Origin: Pseudomonadota bacterium
Lineage (GTDB): Bacteria > Pseudomonadota > Alphaproteobacteria > Caulobacterales > Caulobacteraceae
Length of the DNA: 9,173 nt
NCBI GenBank assembly: GCA_023424215.1
Contig: JAFAEC010000157.1
Coordinates: forward strand, 1 to 9,173
Direction: 5' to 3'
Shown: positions 1-6,105 of the stretch, in pieces
How the letters are laid out: the number at the start of each line of letters is the position of its first letter
Position numbering within the stretch: position 1 is the first letter of the stretch
The notes under the pieces: model-generated
What the model was told of the DNA's origin: nothing
What the model saw: the letters and a program-made list of their open reading frames with translations, nothing else
Database searches by the model: none
Position numbers and translations under genes: made by a program

Positions 1-289
1 GGCCCAGACCCCGCCGGGCCCAGAGAGCCATGGCCAGGCCGAAGCCGGCGAAGGCGACGACGGCGATGGCCAGCGCCGGCGAGCCCTGCCGCCAGCCGAC
101 GACGGCGCCGACCACCCCGGCCAGCACCGAGCCCCAGGCCTCGGCGAGGAAGTTGAGGCGGCCCAGCCGGGCGCGGCGGCGGATCGCCCGCAGCAGGGCA
201 GGATCGGGGCCGCTCTGACCGGGCGCGGGAGCAGTCCACATCTCGGCGAGGTCGCGCCAGTCGTCGCCGGCGCTGGGCGGTCGCGTCAT
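1..289 (-). CDS. Two-helix membrane protein paired with ECF sigma factor (partial, putative anti-sigma)
   Basis: The ATG at 289-287 overlaps the stop of the sigma factor gene in a 4-base ATGA, so the two are very probably translationally coupled. The 3' end lies outside the window; 96 codons are visible. The N-terminal ~45 residues are soluble, with an acidic/aromatic stretch (DDWRDLAEMWTA) followed by an arginine-rich patch (RAIRRRARLGR). Two hydrophobic segments follow, near residues 52-66 (GSVLAGVVGAVVGW) and 71-92 (ALAIAVVAFAGFGLAMALW). A small membrane protein directly behind an ECF sigma gene is the usual arrangement for an anti-sigma factor or sensor of that sigma factor. No zinc-binding HxxxCxxC anti-sigma motif is visible in the part seen. 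The coding call is firm; the regulatory role is inferred from position only. Confidence 0.75.
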   Translation of the reverse strand, partial: MTRPPSAGDDWRDLAEMWTAPAPGQSGPDPALLRAIRRRARLGRLNFLAEAWGSVLAGVVGAVVGWRQGSPALAIAVVAFAGFGLAMALWARRGLG

Positions 290-843
290 CGCGGGGCCTC
301 CGGGTTGAGCAGGGCGCGCAGCTGGGCGCGGGCGCGGGTCAGGCGGATGGACACGGCGTTGGCGTTCAGGCCCAGCATCGCGGCGATCTCGGCGGGGGTG
401 AAGCCTTCCAGCGTCAGGCTGGCCGGCTGGCGCAGCGACAGGGGCAGGGCGCGCACGGCGGCGGCGAGGCGCTCGCGCAGGTCGTCGGCCTCGACCCGGT
501 CGTGGGGCGAGGGATCGGCCGAGGCCAGGGTCTCGTCCAGCGGGCTGCGGCGCGGCGCGGCGGCCTCTCGGACGACATGGGTGACGGCGCGGTTGTGGGC
601 CACGCGGGCGAGGAAGGCCTTCACCGGGGCCTCGCCGCGGAAGCGGGGCAGGGCCCTCCACACGGCCAGCAGGATCTCCTGCTCCAGCTCGCGCCGGCGC
701 TCCGGATCGGCCTCGTAGCTGCCGGCGATGCGGCGCAGCATCGGCCCGTGCTCCGCCGCCAGCGCCTCGAAGGCCTCGTCCCTGTTCAAGCCGGTCCCCG
801 TCCTGCCCGCCGCGATCCTGCGCCGACGGGATGAAAGACTCAC
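286..843 (-). CDS. ECF-family RNA polymerase sigma factor
   Basis: Sigma-70 family protein of 185 residues, the size of an ECF (group 4) sigma factor, which directs RNA polymerase to a small stress or envelope regulon. Region 2 spans about residues 22-95, including LEQEILLAVWRALPRFRG (the QE and W-ALP-F-G pattern of regions 2.1-2.2) and FLARVAHNRAVTHV (2.3-2.4). A variable linker (96-120) leads to region 4 at about 122-178, with LPLSLRQPASL and the helix-turn-helix EGFTPAEIAAMLGLNANAVS followed by IRLTRARAQLRALL. The start is uncertain. The GTG at 843 is preceded by GGGG, but homology-like sequence begins near residue 20, and a TTG at 789 (LNRDEAF) would give 167 residues. The gene overlaps the downstream membrane-protein gene by ATGA. 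The class is secure; the regulon and subgroup cannot be told. Confidence 0.9.
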   Translation of the reverse strand: MSLSSRRRRIAAGRTGTGLNRDEAFEALAAEHGPMLRRIAGSYEADPERRRELEQEILLAVWRALPRFRGEAPVKAFLARVAHNRAVTHVVREAAAPRRSPLDETLASADPSPHDRVEADDLRERLAAAVRALPLSLRQPASLTLEGFTPAEIAAMLGLNANAVSIRLTRARAQLRALLNPEAPR

Positions 844-879
844 CCCACGGCGCGGACTTTCACGGCGGATGCGAGATTT

Positions 880-1731
880 TCAGAGGAGTTTCCGCCCATG
901 ACCGTTGAAACCACCCCCGCCCCCGCGACCTCGGGCGCGGTCCGCAAGGGCCGCAGGCTGCTGTGGACCCTGGCCGCCGTGATCGCGGCGATCGCCGCCT
1001 GCGGCTGGATCGGCCTGGGGCTGACGCTGGCCCTCGACGCCGGGCGGCAGGCCCGCCTGATCGCCGCCGTGGCCGCCGCCGTGGCCACCGAGGGCGCCTT
1101 CTGGCTGGCCGCCGCGGCCCTCGGCGTGTCGGTGTTCGAGGCCCGCAAGCGCATCTGGCGGCGGGTCACCGGCCAGGGCTGACGGGGCCGGGTCTGACAG
1201 GGCCGGGGCGGGCGAAAAGTGCACGCCGCGAGAATTCGGGTGCACATCGTGCACTTTCTCCGCCGGGCCGGTCAGGGCCGGCCGCACCGGCGGTCCCAAC
1301 AGCAGGGCCTCGTCCTCGGCCTCGGCCGCGGCGGCGTCCTCGGCCCACACGGCGGCGACCTCGGCGGGCGACAGGTCGGCGAAGATGTCGGCCTCCAGCC
1401 GGTTCCGTTCGTCGCACAGCTCGGACCACAGGCGGCGCCAGCGCATCGCCTGGAGCACCCGGCCGCTCTCCAGCGCCTCGATGAAGCGCAGGTAGGCAGT
1501 GTGAATCTGCTCGTTCGGCTCGATGTCCTCGTAGATGCCGAGGTCATTGACGCCGGGGGCCGGGTCCGGCTGGTCGAGGCGCCGCCAGCCGTACTTGCGC
1601 GCCCGCCGGCGGAAGGCCGACAGGCCGAGGTCGTAGCGGCGGCAGACGCTCCCGGCGTCCATCCCGGCGATGTAGTCGTCGCGCGCCTGGGCCCAGGTGT
1701 CGGCGCAGCGGATGCGGTAGGTCCCGGTCAT
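880..1731 (-). CDS. HTH protein resembling phage terminase small subunits; C-terminal end doubtful
   Basis: The open frame has 283 codons, but only the first ~175 look like a normal protein. Residues 10-52 contain a helix-turn-helix-like segment (W..ARDDY..GMDAGSVCRRYDLGLSAFRRRARKYGWRR) that recalls terminase small subunit or homeodomain-like DNA-binding regions. Residues 64-135 are acidic and helical (EDIEPNEQIHTAYLRFIEAL, ERNRLEADIFADLSPAEVAAVW). Residues 159-172 carry three Val-His pairs (KVHDVHPNSRGVHF). From about residue 184 the frame is Gly/His/Arg-rich, low in complexity, and antisense to the 94-codon plus-strand gene, so this part is probably not a conserved domain. A one-base shift near the Val-His repeats would instead end the protein at 1166. 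The ATG at 1731 has no Shine-Dalgarno sequence; the bases before it are pyrimidine-rich. No other phage genes are nearby, so a packaging role is unlikely. A chromosomal DNA-binding protein is the safest reading. Confidence 0.6.
   Translation of the reverse strand: MTGTYRIRCADTWAQARDDYIAGMDAGSVCRRYDLGLSAFRRRARKYGWRRLDQPDPAPGVNDLGIYEDIEPNEQIHTAYLRFIEALESGRVLQAMRWRRLWSELCDERNRLEADIFADLSPAEVAAVWAEDAAAAEAEDEALLLGPPVRPALTGPAEKVHDVHPNSRGVHFSPAPALSDPAPSALAGDPPPDALAGLEHRHAEGRGGQPEGALGGHGGGHGGDQAGLPPGVEGQRQPQADPAAGGDRRDHGGQGPQQPAALADRARGRGGGGGFNGHGRKLL
883..888 (+). promoter_or_regulatory. Ribosome binding site for small membrane protein
   Basis: GAGGAG ends 9 bases before the ATG at 898. It is one of the few clear Shine-Dalgarno sequences in the window, and it supports the plus-strand gene against the overlapping antisense frame. 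Confidence 0.65.
898..1182 (+). CDS. Small two-helix membrane protein of unknown function
   Basis: I do not recognise a named family. The 94-residue product has a short polar, Pro/Thr-rich N-terminus, a basic patch (VRKGRRL, residues 15-21) and two hydrophobic helices at about 21-46 and 57-80 (LIAAVAAAVATEGAFWLAAAALGVSVF). A basic tail (EARKRIWRRVTG) suggests both termini face the cytoplasm. GAGGAG lies 9 bases before the ATG, and nearly every codon ends in G or C, as expected of a real gene here. It is divergent from the ECF sigma gene with a 54-base gap, so it could be under that sigma factor's control, but no promoter motif is convincing. The whole gene lies antisense inside the long minus-strand frame 880-1731, whose wobble positions fall on this gene's first codon positions. 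That arrangement commonly leaves a spurious antisense frame open in GC-rich DNA. Confidence 0.72.
   Translation: MTVETTPAPATSGAVRKGRRLLWTLAAVIAAIAACGWIGLGLTLALDAGRQARLIAAVAAAVATEGAFWLAAAALGVSVFEARKRIWRRVTGQG
1179..1207 (+). repeat. 15-base tandem duplication at a gene end
   Basis: CTGACGGGGCCGGG (1179-1192) is repeated as CTGACAGGGCCGGG (1194-1207): 13 of 14 bases match at a 15-base period. The first copy contains the TGA stop of the small membrane protein gene, so that stop trinucleotide is duplicated. On the minus strand it adds five codons in frame to the HTH-protein frame. Confidence 0.7.
1216..1257. repeat. Inverted repeat with three GTGCAC palindromes
   Basis: AAAGTGCACG (1216-1225) and CGTGCACTTT (1248-1257) form a perfect 10-base inverted repeat. 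A third GTGCAC lies at 1240-1245, so this six-base palindrome occurs at 1219, 1240 and 1249, at spacings of 21 and 9 bases. Both spacings are multiples of three, and read on the minus strand each copy encodes Val-His in the HTH protein. It could be a protein repeat, a hairpin near the end of that mRNA, or an operator-like site; the sequence alone does not decide. Confidence 0.6.
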
Positions 1732-1821
1732 GGGAGGGGAGTGTAGGGGCGGGGTGCGTCAGAAGCGGACGTAGGGGAGGGGAGGGATTAGGTCTTTGGG
1801 CTTAGGGCTTGGGGCTTAGGG
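1732..1821 (+). other. G-tract cluster with quadruplex-forming potential
   Basis: Plus-strand G runs occur at 1732-1734, 1736-1739, 1746-1749, 1751-1754, 1774-1777, 1779-1782 and 1784-1786. A telomere-like set follows: GGG at 1798, GGG at 1805, GGGG at 1811 and GGG at 1819, separated by CTTA, CTT and CTTA. Each group of four meets the usual G-quadruplex pattern. The cluster is the leader and upstream region of the minus-strand HTH gene, and the G-rich strand is the template strand for that gene. The pattern is directly visible; folding in vivo is inference. Confidence 0.5.
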
Positions 1822-1895
1822 AGCCGGGCGCCTGCCGGAGCGCGACGACCGGACCCGCGCGCTTGCGGCCGCAAAGCCCCAAGCCCCGAGCCTAA
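1796..1895. repeat. Long imperfect inverted repeat downstream of the BCCT gene
   Basis: GGGCTTGGGGCTT (1805-1817) is perfectly complementary to AAGCCCCAAGCCC (1874-1886). Pairing extends outward with few mismatches to about 1796 and 1895, giving ~22-base arms around a ~56-base centre. The BCCT stop (1898-1900) lies just outside one arm, so transcripts leaving that gene would run straight into the stem, and a terminator role is possible. No U-tract follows on the minus strand. The arms belong to the same GGGCTTA-type repeat family as the G-tract cluster. Confidence 0.6.
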
Positions 1896-1897
1896 CT

Positions 1898-3805
1898 CTA
1901 GAGTGACCGCCAGCGGGTCAGATGCTCCAGCACGTCGGCCACCAGCTGGTCGCGGGTAAAGCCGGTGACGTCGCGGGGACGCGTCACATCGTCGGAGCGG
2001 GCCGATAGACGCCACTCCATCGCCCGGCGACGCTCGGGGGCCTCCAACGCCGTCATGGCGGGCCGGGGCCGTTCGCGCGCGGTCAGGCGATAGTGGAAGT
2101 CGCGCCCGCCGGCGACCGGGGCCGTCAAGGCCACACCGCCCTCGTCGCGCATCACCTCGGCAGCCAGTCCCTCCGCCGCCAACCCCTCGCGGACAATCTC
2201 GAGCGCGGGGAGGCCGTTGCGCTCGATCTGGCGGTCGATGTCGCGGCGGTTGGCAGGGGCGAGAATGCGCTTCAGCTGTTCGGCCAGCGGCGGTCCCTCG
2301 GTCTCGATCACCCGGCCGGCGACATCAGCGTTCATCTGCCGCACCAAGCCTATGGACAGCAGGATCATGATGACGACGAACGGCAGGGCCGCGCCCAGGG
2401 TGGCGGCCTGCAGCGCGCCAAGCCCTCCGGCCAGCAGCAGCAGCGCGGCGATCAGCCCGAGCAGCAGGCACCAGTAAATCCGCTGCCAGCGCGGCGTGTC
2501 GTCCGCCCCGCCTGACGCGATGGTGTCGATCACCAGGGCGCCGGAATCCGCAGAGGTGACGAAGAAGACCGCGACCAGCACGATGGCGAGGGTGGAGGTG
2601 ATGGCCGCACCCGGCAGCTGTTCAAGGAAGTAGAACAGGGCGGTCGACAGGTCCGTGGTGACCGCCTCGGAGATCGCCCCCGCCGCCTGGCCCATGTCCA
2701 GGCTGATGGCGGTGTTGCCGAAGACCGTCATCCACAGGAAGGTGAAGCCCGCCGGCACCAGAAGCACGTTCAGGATGAATTCGCGCACTGTCCGCCCGCG
2801 CGAGATGCGGGCAATGAACATGCCCACGAACGGCGACCACGCGATCCACCAGGCCCAGTAGAACAGCGTCCAGTCCGCCATCCAGGCGCGCGGTTCATAG
2901 GCGTAGAGGGTGAAGGTCCGCTCAAAGAAGTGGTCGAGGTAGAAGCCGAAGTTCTGGACCAGCGCCTTGAACAGGAAGCCGGTGGGGCCCACCACCAGTA
3001 CGAAAATCATCAGGAGCACAGCCAGGGTGAGGTTCAGTTCCGACAGCCGGCGCACCCCCTTGCCGACGCCTGTCATCACCGAGGTGGTCGCCGCCGCCAT
3101 GACGACGGCGATCAGGCCGATCTGGACCCAGGCGTTGTTCGGGATGCCCAGCAGATAGGTCAGGCCGCTGTTCATCTGCGACACGCCGAAACCCAGCGAG
3201 GTCGCGATGCCGAAGGCCGTGCCCCAGATGGCGAAGATGTCGACCGCGTCGCCGATCGGTCCGTTGATCCGTTTGCCCAGAAGCGGAAACAGCCCTGAGC
3301 GCAGCGTCAGCGGCAGGCCCTTGCGATAGGCGAAGAAGGCCAGGCTCAGCCCCACGAGGGCGTAGATGGCCCAAGCGTGTGCTCCATAGTGGAAGAAGGT
3401 GATCCCCATGGCTTCGCGGGCGGCGGCGAAGGTGCGCGGCTCGCCCTCCGGCGGACTCACGAAATGCTGGATCGGCTCGGCCACGCCGAAATACATCAGG
3501 CCGATGCCCATGCCCGCCGCGAACAGCATCGCCACCCACGACAGGTGGGGAAAGTCCGGCTCGGAATCGTCCGGACCCAGCTTCAGCGCCCCGGTCGGCC
3601 CCAGCGCAAGCACCAGGACCAGCCCCAGAAAGCCTGCCACAGCGGCGATGTAAAACCAGCCGAAGGTCTCGATGACCCATGCCTGCACCGTCTGGAACAG
3701 GCGGTCCGACTGCCCCGGCGCGGCGACCGCGAGGACGAGCAGCAGCCCGATGATCAGGCTCGCACCCCAGAAGACGCGCGGGTTCATCCTGGTCGTAAGC
3801 ATCAT
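1898..3805 (-). CDS. BCCT family choline/betaine-type transporter (BetT-like)
   Basis: Integral inner-membrane secondary transporter of the betaine/choline/carnitine family, importing a quaternary ammonium compound, usually for osmoprotection or catabolism. With the ATG at 3805 it has 635 residues and about 12 hydrophobic segments. Family marks are the glycine-rich TM3 stretch GMGIGLMYFGVAEP (about 98-111), the BCCT signature WTLFYWAWWIAWSPF followed by VGMFIARISRGR (about 312-338), and VTSADSGALVID (about 416-427). A long cytoplasmic C-terminal domain (about 492-635, ending in a DVTGFTRDQLVADVLEHL segment) is typical of BetT-type choline transporters and longer than in the shortest members. 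The frame opens upstream at a TTG at 3853 without a ribosome site; ATGs at 3805, 3802 and 3787 all sit just before the conserved NPRVFWG. The gene follows mutL with a ~120-base gap and no choline-oxidation genes are nearby, so the substrate is unproven. Confidence 0.93.
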   Translation of the reverse strand: MMLTTRMNPRVFWGASLIIGLLLVLAVAAPGQSDRLFQTVQAWVIETFGWFYIAAVAGFLGLVLVLALGPTGALKLGPDDSEPDFPHLSWVAMLFAAGMGIGLMYFGVAEPIQHFVSPPEGEPRTFAAAREAMGITFFHYGAHAWAIYALVGLSLAFFAYRKGLPLTLRSGLFPLLGKRINGPIGDAVDIFAIWGTAFGIATSLGFGVSQMNSGLTYLLGIPNNAWVQIGLIAVVMAAATTSVMTGVGKGVRRLSELNLTLAVLLMIFVLVVGPTGFLFKALVQNFGFYLDHFFERTFTLYAYEPRAWMADWTLFYWAWWIAWSPFVGMFIARISRGRTVREFILNVLLVPAGFTFLWMTVFGNTAISLDMGQAAGAISEAVTTDLSTALFYFLEQLPGAAITSTLAIVLVAVFFVTSADSGALVIDTIASGGADDTPRWQRIYWCLLLGLIAALLLLAGGLGALQAATLGAALPFVVIMILLSIGLVRQMNADVAGRVIETEGPPLAEQLKRILAPANRRDIDRQIERNGLPALEIVREGLAAEGLAAEVMRDEGGVALTAPVAGGRDFHYRLTARERPRPAMTALEAPERRRAMEWRLSARSDDVTRPRDVTGFTRDQLVADVLEHLTRWRSL

Positions 3806-3855
3806 CTTCAAGCGTTGCAGTGTGCCTGCGGTTCCCTTTGCGTTGCGCGCCAAGG

Positions 3856-3883
3856 GGCCGCCGGATGTGTTCGGCCGGCGGCC
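3856..3883. terminator. GC-rich hairpin between mutL and the BCCT gene
   Basis: GGCCGCCGG (3856-3864) and CCGGCGGCC (3875-3883) pair perfectly over 9 bases around a 10-base loop. It lies between the mutL stop and the BCCT start on their shared strand. No T-run follows, so it is only terminator-like; it may weaken read-through from mutL into the transporter gene. Confidence 0.35.
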
Positions 3884-3926
3884 GTGTCGGCCAGCGAGGC
3901 TGCAGGCGCGCCAGCGGCGGAAGCGT

Positions 3927-5783
3927 TCACCGCCGCCCGAACAGCCGCTCCAGATCCGCCAGCTTCAGCTCCACATAGGTCGGGCGCCCGTGGTTGCATT
4001 GCCCCGAGTGCGGGGTGGCCTCCATCTGACGCAGCAGGGCGTTCATTTCGGGGGCGGAGAGGACGCGGCCGGCGCGGACGCTGCCGTGGCAGGCCATGGT
4101 GCCGCAGACCTCGGCGAGGCGCTCCTTGAGCGAGAGGGCGGCGCCGTGTTCGGCGAGGTCGTCGGCGATGTCGCGCACCAGGCATTGGACGTTCGTGTCG
4201 CCGAGCAGGGCCGGGGTCTCGCGGACGAGGACGGCGCCGGAGCCGAACTGCTCGACGATCAGGCCGAGCTCGGCCAGTTCGTCCGCGCGGGCGGCGACGC
4301 GCTCGGCCTCGGCGGGGTCGAGCTCGACCACCTCGGGGGCCAGCAGGGCCTGGCGGGTCACGGCGCCCTCGGCCATCTGGGCCTTCATCCGCTCGTAGAC
4401 GAGGCGCTCGTGGGCGGCGTGCTGGTCGACCACGACGAGGCCGTCGCGGGTCTGGGCGACGATGTAGGTCCCGTGCAACTGGGCCCGGGCGGCGCCGAGG
4501 GGGAGGTCGATGTCCGCCGCCGCTGGCGCGGCGTCGGACAGGGCGTAGGGATTAGGGCTCAGGGGGTAGGGGGCGTCCGCGGGTTCGACGCGGGCGCTTC
4601 GGTCGTTGAGGCCGGGGAGGATCTGCGCAGCCGATGCGGGGGCCGACCAGCCCTGCCAGCCGGACCAGCCCTGGGCCGAAGGGGCGGAAGGGGTGAAGGC
4701 GGGGGCGCCGGTGTGCGGGCGGAAGCCGGCCAGCGCATCGGCCGCCACCGTGGTGGAGGCGCGGTGGCCGGCGGCGTGGAGGGCGTGGCGGAGGGCGCCG
4801 ACGATCAGGCCGCGCACCAGCTGGGGATCGCGGAAGCGCACCTCGGCCTTGGCCGGGTGGACGTTGACGTCGACGTAGAGCGGGTCGAGCTCGAGGAAGA
4901 GGACGGCGGCCGGATGCCGGTCGCGGGCGAGGAAGTCGGCGTAGGCGCCCCTGAGCGCGCCCTGCAGCAGGCGGTCCTTCACCGGGCGGCCGTTGACGAA
5001 CAGATACTGGTGGGCGGCGTTGCCGCGCGAATAGGTCGGCAGGCCGGCGTAGCCCGACAGGCGCACGCCGTCGCGAGCCTGGTCGATAAGCAGGGCGTTG
5101 GCCTCGAAGTCGCGGCCGAGCAGGGCGGCGAGGCGCTTCAGCCGGCCTTGGTCGCCGGGGTGTTCGGCGGGCAGGCGCAGGACGTTGCGGCCGTCGAGGT
5201 CGAGGCTGAAGGCGACGCCCTCGTGGGCCATGGCCTGGCGCTTGATCTCCTCGGAGATGGCCATGGCCTCGGCCCGCTCGGACTTCATGAACTTCAGCCG
5301 GGCCGGGGTGGCGTAGAACAGGTCGCGGACCTCGACGCGGGCGCCGTGGGGGCCGGGGAAGGCGGCGGGGGCGACGGGGCGCTGGTCGCCGCCCTCGACG
5401 GTGATGCGGTGGCCGTCGCCGCCCTCTTTCGGGCGGCTGGTGATGGTCAGGCGGGCCACCGAGCCGATCGAGGGCAGGGCCTCGCCGCGGAAGCCGAGGG
5501 TATGGATGCGCAGCAGGTCGACGTCGCCGGCGTCGTCGGGCTCCAGCTTGGAGGTGGCGTGACGCTCGACCGCCAGGGCCAGCTGGTCCGGGGCCATGCC
5601 GCAGCCGTCGTCGGCGATGAGCAGCCGGGTCAGGCCGCCGCCGTCGGCCTGGACCTCGACCCGGCGGGCGCCGGCGTCCAGCGCGTTCTCGACCAGCTCC
5701 TTGACCGCGCTGGCCGGCCGCTCGACCACCTCGCCGGCGGCGATGCGGTTGACGGTCTCGGGGGGGAGGCGGCGGATGGGCAT
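3927..5783 (-). CDS. mutL: DNA mismatch repair protein MutL (endonuclease type)
   Basis: MutL couples mismatch recognition by MutS to strand removal. Its 618 residues hold a GHKL ATPase domain with ENALDAGA (32-39), DDGCGM (58-63) and TLGFRGEALPSI (95-106), then the transducer domain ending in NVHPAKAEVRF (307-317). A proline/alanine-rich linker spans about 345-430. The C-terminal dimerisation/endonuclease domain contains the metal-binding motif DQHAAHERLVYE (453-464), the ACHGS segment (564-568) and QCNHGRP (595-601). The endonuclease motif marks the MutH-independent type of MutL that nicks DNA itself, unlike E. coli MutL. The start MPIRRLPPETVNRIAAGEVVERP matches the conserved family N-terminus, although no strong ribosome site precedes it. 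The linker contains GWSGWQGWS from a short direct repeat and PYPLSPNPYAL from a heptad repeat. Identification is secure. Confidence 0.98.
   Translation of the reverse strand: MPIRRLPPETVNRIAAGEVVERPASAVKELVENALDAGARRVEVQADGGGLTRLLIADDGCGMAPDQLALAVERHATSKLEPDDAGDVDLLRIHTLGFRGEALPSIGSVARLTITSRPKEGGDGHRITVEGGDQRPVAPAAFPGPHGARVEVRDLFYATPARLKFMKSERAEAMAISEEIKRQAMAHEGVAFSLDLDGRNVLRLPAEHPGDQGRLKRLAALLGRDFEANALLIDQARDGVRLSGYAGLPTYSRGNAAHQYLFVNGRPVKDRLLQGALRGAYADFLARDRHPAAVLFLELDPLYVDVNVHPAKAEVRFRDPQLVRGLIVGALRHALHAAGHRASTTVAADALAGFRPHTGAPAFTPSAPSAQGWSGWQGWSAPASAAQILPGLNDRSARVEPADAPYPLSPNPYALSDAAPAAADIDLPLGAARAQLHGTYIVAQTRDGLVVVDQHAAHERLVYERMKAQMAEGAVTRQALLAPEVVELDPAEAERVAARADELAELGLIVEQFGSGAVLVRETPALLGDTNVQCLVRDIADDLAEHGAALSLKERLAEVCGTMACHGSVRAGRVLSAPEMNALLRQMEATPHSGQCNHGRPTYVELKLADLERLFGRR
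4541..4573 (+). repeat. Telomere-like 7-base repeat with five G-runs inside mutL
   Basis: G-runs begin at 4541, 4548, 4555, 4562 and 4569, exactly seven bases apart, with spacers CGTA, ATTA and CTCA, then extra Gs. On the minus strand this encodes PYPLSPNPYAL in the MutL linker. AGGGATTAGG (4547-4556) is identical to 1783-1792 beside the BCCT gene, tying the two loci to one repeat family. The pattern fits a G-quadruplex on the mutL template strand. Confidence 0.6.
4645..4673. repeat. 11-base direct repeat in the mutL linker
   Basis: GACCAGCCCTG occurs at 4645-4655 and again at 4663-4673, 18 bases (six codons) apart. It produces the tryptophan-rich QGWSGWQGWS in the linker. It is probably a local slippage duplication tolerated in a disordered segment. 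Confidence 0.55.
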
Positions 5784-5818
5784 GGGATTCGGGAGTATGG
5801 CGCGGTCGAGAGGCGGGA

Positions 5819-6086
5819 AGAAGGGCGGGGATGAGCGGCGGGCGCCGGCGAGTGCGGCCGGCCTAGCGGGTTCTTCACAATGAGCACAACGAAGGCACGA
5901 CGAACACGACGGGACCGGGCGCGGGGCTCACTTCCGCGGGCCGCAGGCCCGCATTGGTCGATCGCGGGCCGTTGGCCCGCAGGCGGCCCGGGCCAGCCGC
6001 GCTCCCGTCGTGTCCTTTGTGAATCCGTTGTGCTCGTTGTGATGAACCAACTCTGCCTGAAGCAGCACAGAAGGCGGGGATGAGCG
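5819..6086 (+). repeat. Direct repeats flanking the palindromic element
   Basis: AGAAGGGCGGGGATGAGCG (5819-5837) and AGAAGGCGGGGATGAGCG (6069-6086) are identical except for one extra G. They lie 250 bases apart and bracket the large palindrome at 5871-6046. They are too long and too far from its ends to be ordinary target-site duplications. They may be part of a larger composite repeat or a recombination scar. Confidence 0.55.
5871..6046. repeat. Large palindromic intergenic element with 44-base arms
   Basis: This fills most of the 322-base gap between mutL and the ABC-F gene (5784-6105), which holds no convincing gene. The arm at 5871-5914 and the reverse complement of 6003-6046 match at 36 of 44 positions, including TCACAA, GAGCACAACG and ACACGACGGGA. 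Inside are two near-identical hairpins, GCGGGCC-GCA-GGCCCGC (5936-5952) and GCGGGCC-GTT-GGCCCGC (5964-5980). There is no transposase, so it is a non-autonomous repeat of the REP, BIME or MITE kind by appearance. It separates two minus-strand genes: ABC-F transcripts would enter it, and it ends ~90 bases before the mutL start. It might end transcription as well. Confidence 0.8.
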
Positions 6087-6105
6087 CGGGCTTCACCCCC
6101 GGCGG

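Noticed and set aside
30..218. 62-codon plus-strand frame at the window start
   Set aside because: It is antisense to the membrane protein gene coupled to the sigma factor, and is Pro/Arg/Ser-rich without any domain.
880..1731. Prophage remnant suggested by the terminase-like HTH protein
   Set aside because: No large terminase, portal, capsid, integrase or attachment repeat is present; the neighbours are chromosomal housekeeping genes.
2922..3680. 252-codon minus-strand frame within the BCCT gene
   Set aside because: It is out of frame with the transporter, Arg/Gly-rich and without any motif; the BCCT frame is certain.
3672..5834. 720-codon plus-strand open frame
   Set aside because: It lies antisense to mutL and the start of the BCCT gene, is rich in Gly, Val, Ala, Gln and Asp with no recognisable domain, and is the expected open antisense frame of GC-rich genes.
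5871..6046. Transposon or CRISPR array in the mutL/ABC-F gap
   Set aside because: There is no transposase frame and no regular repeat-spacer pattern; the repeats form a single nested palindrome.
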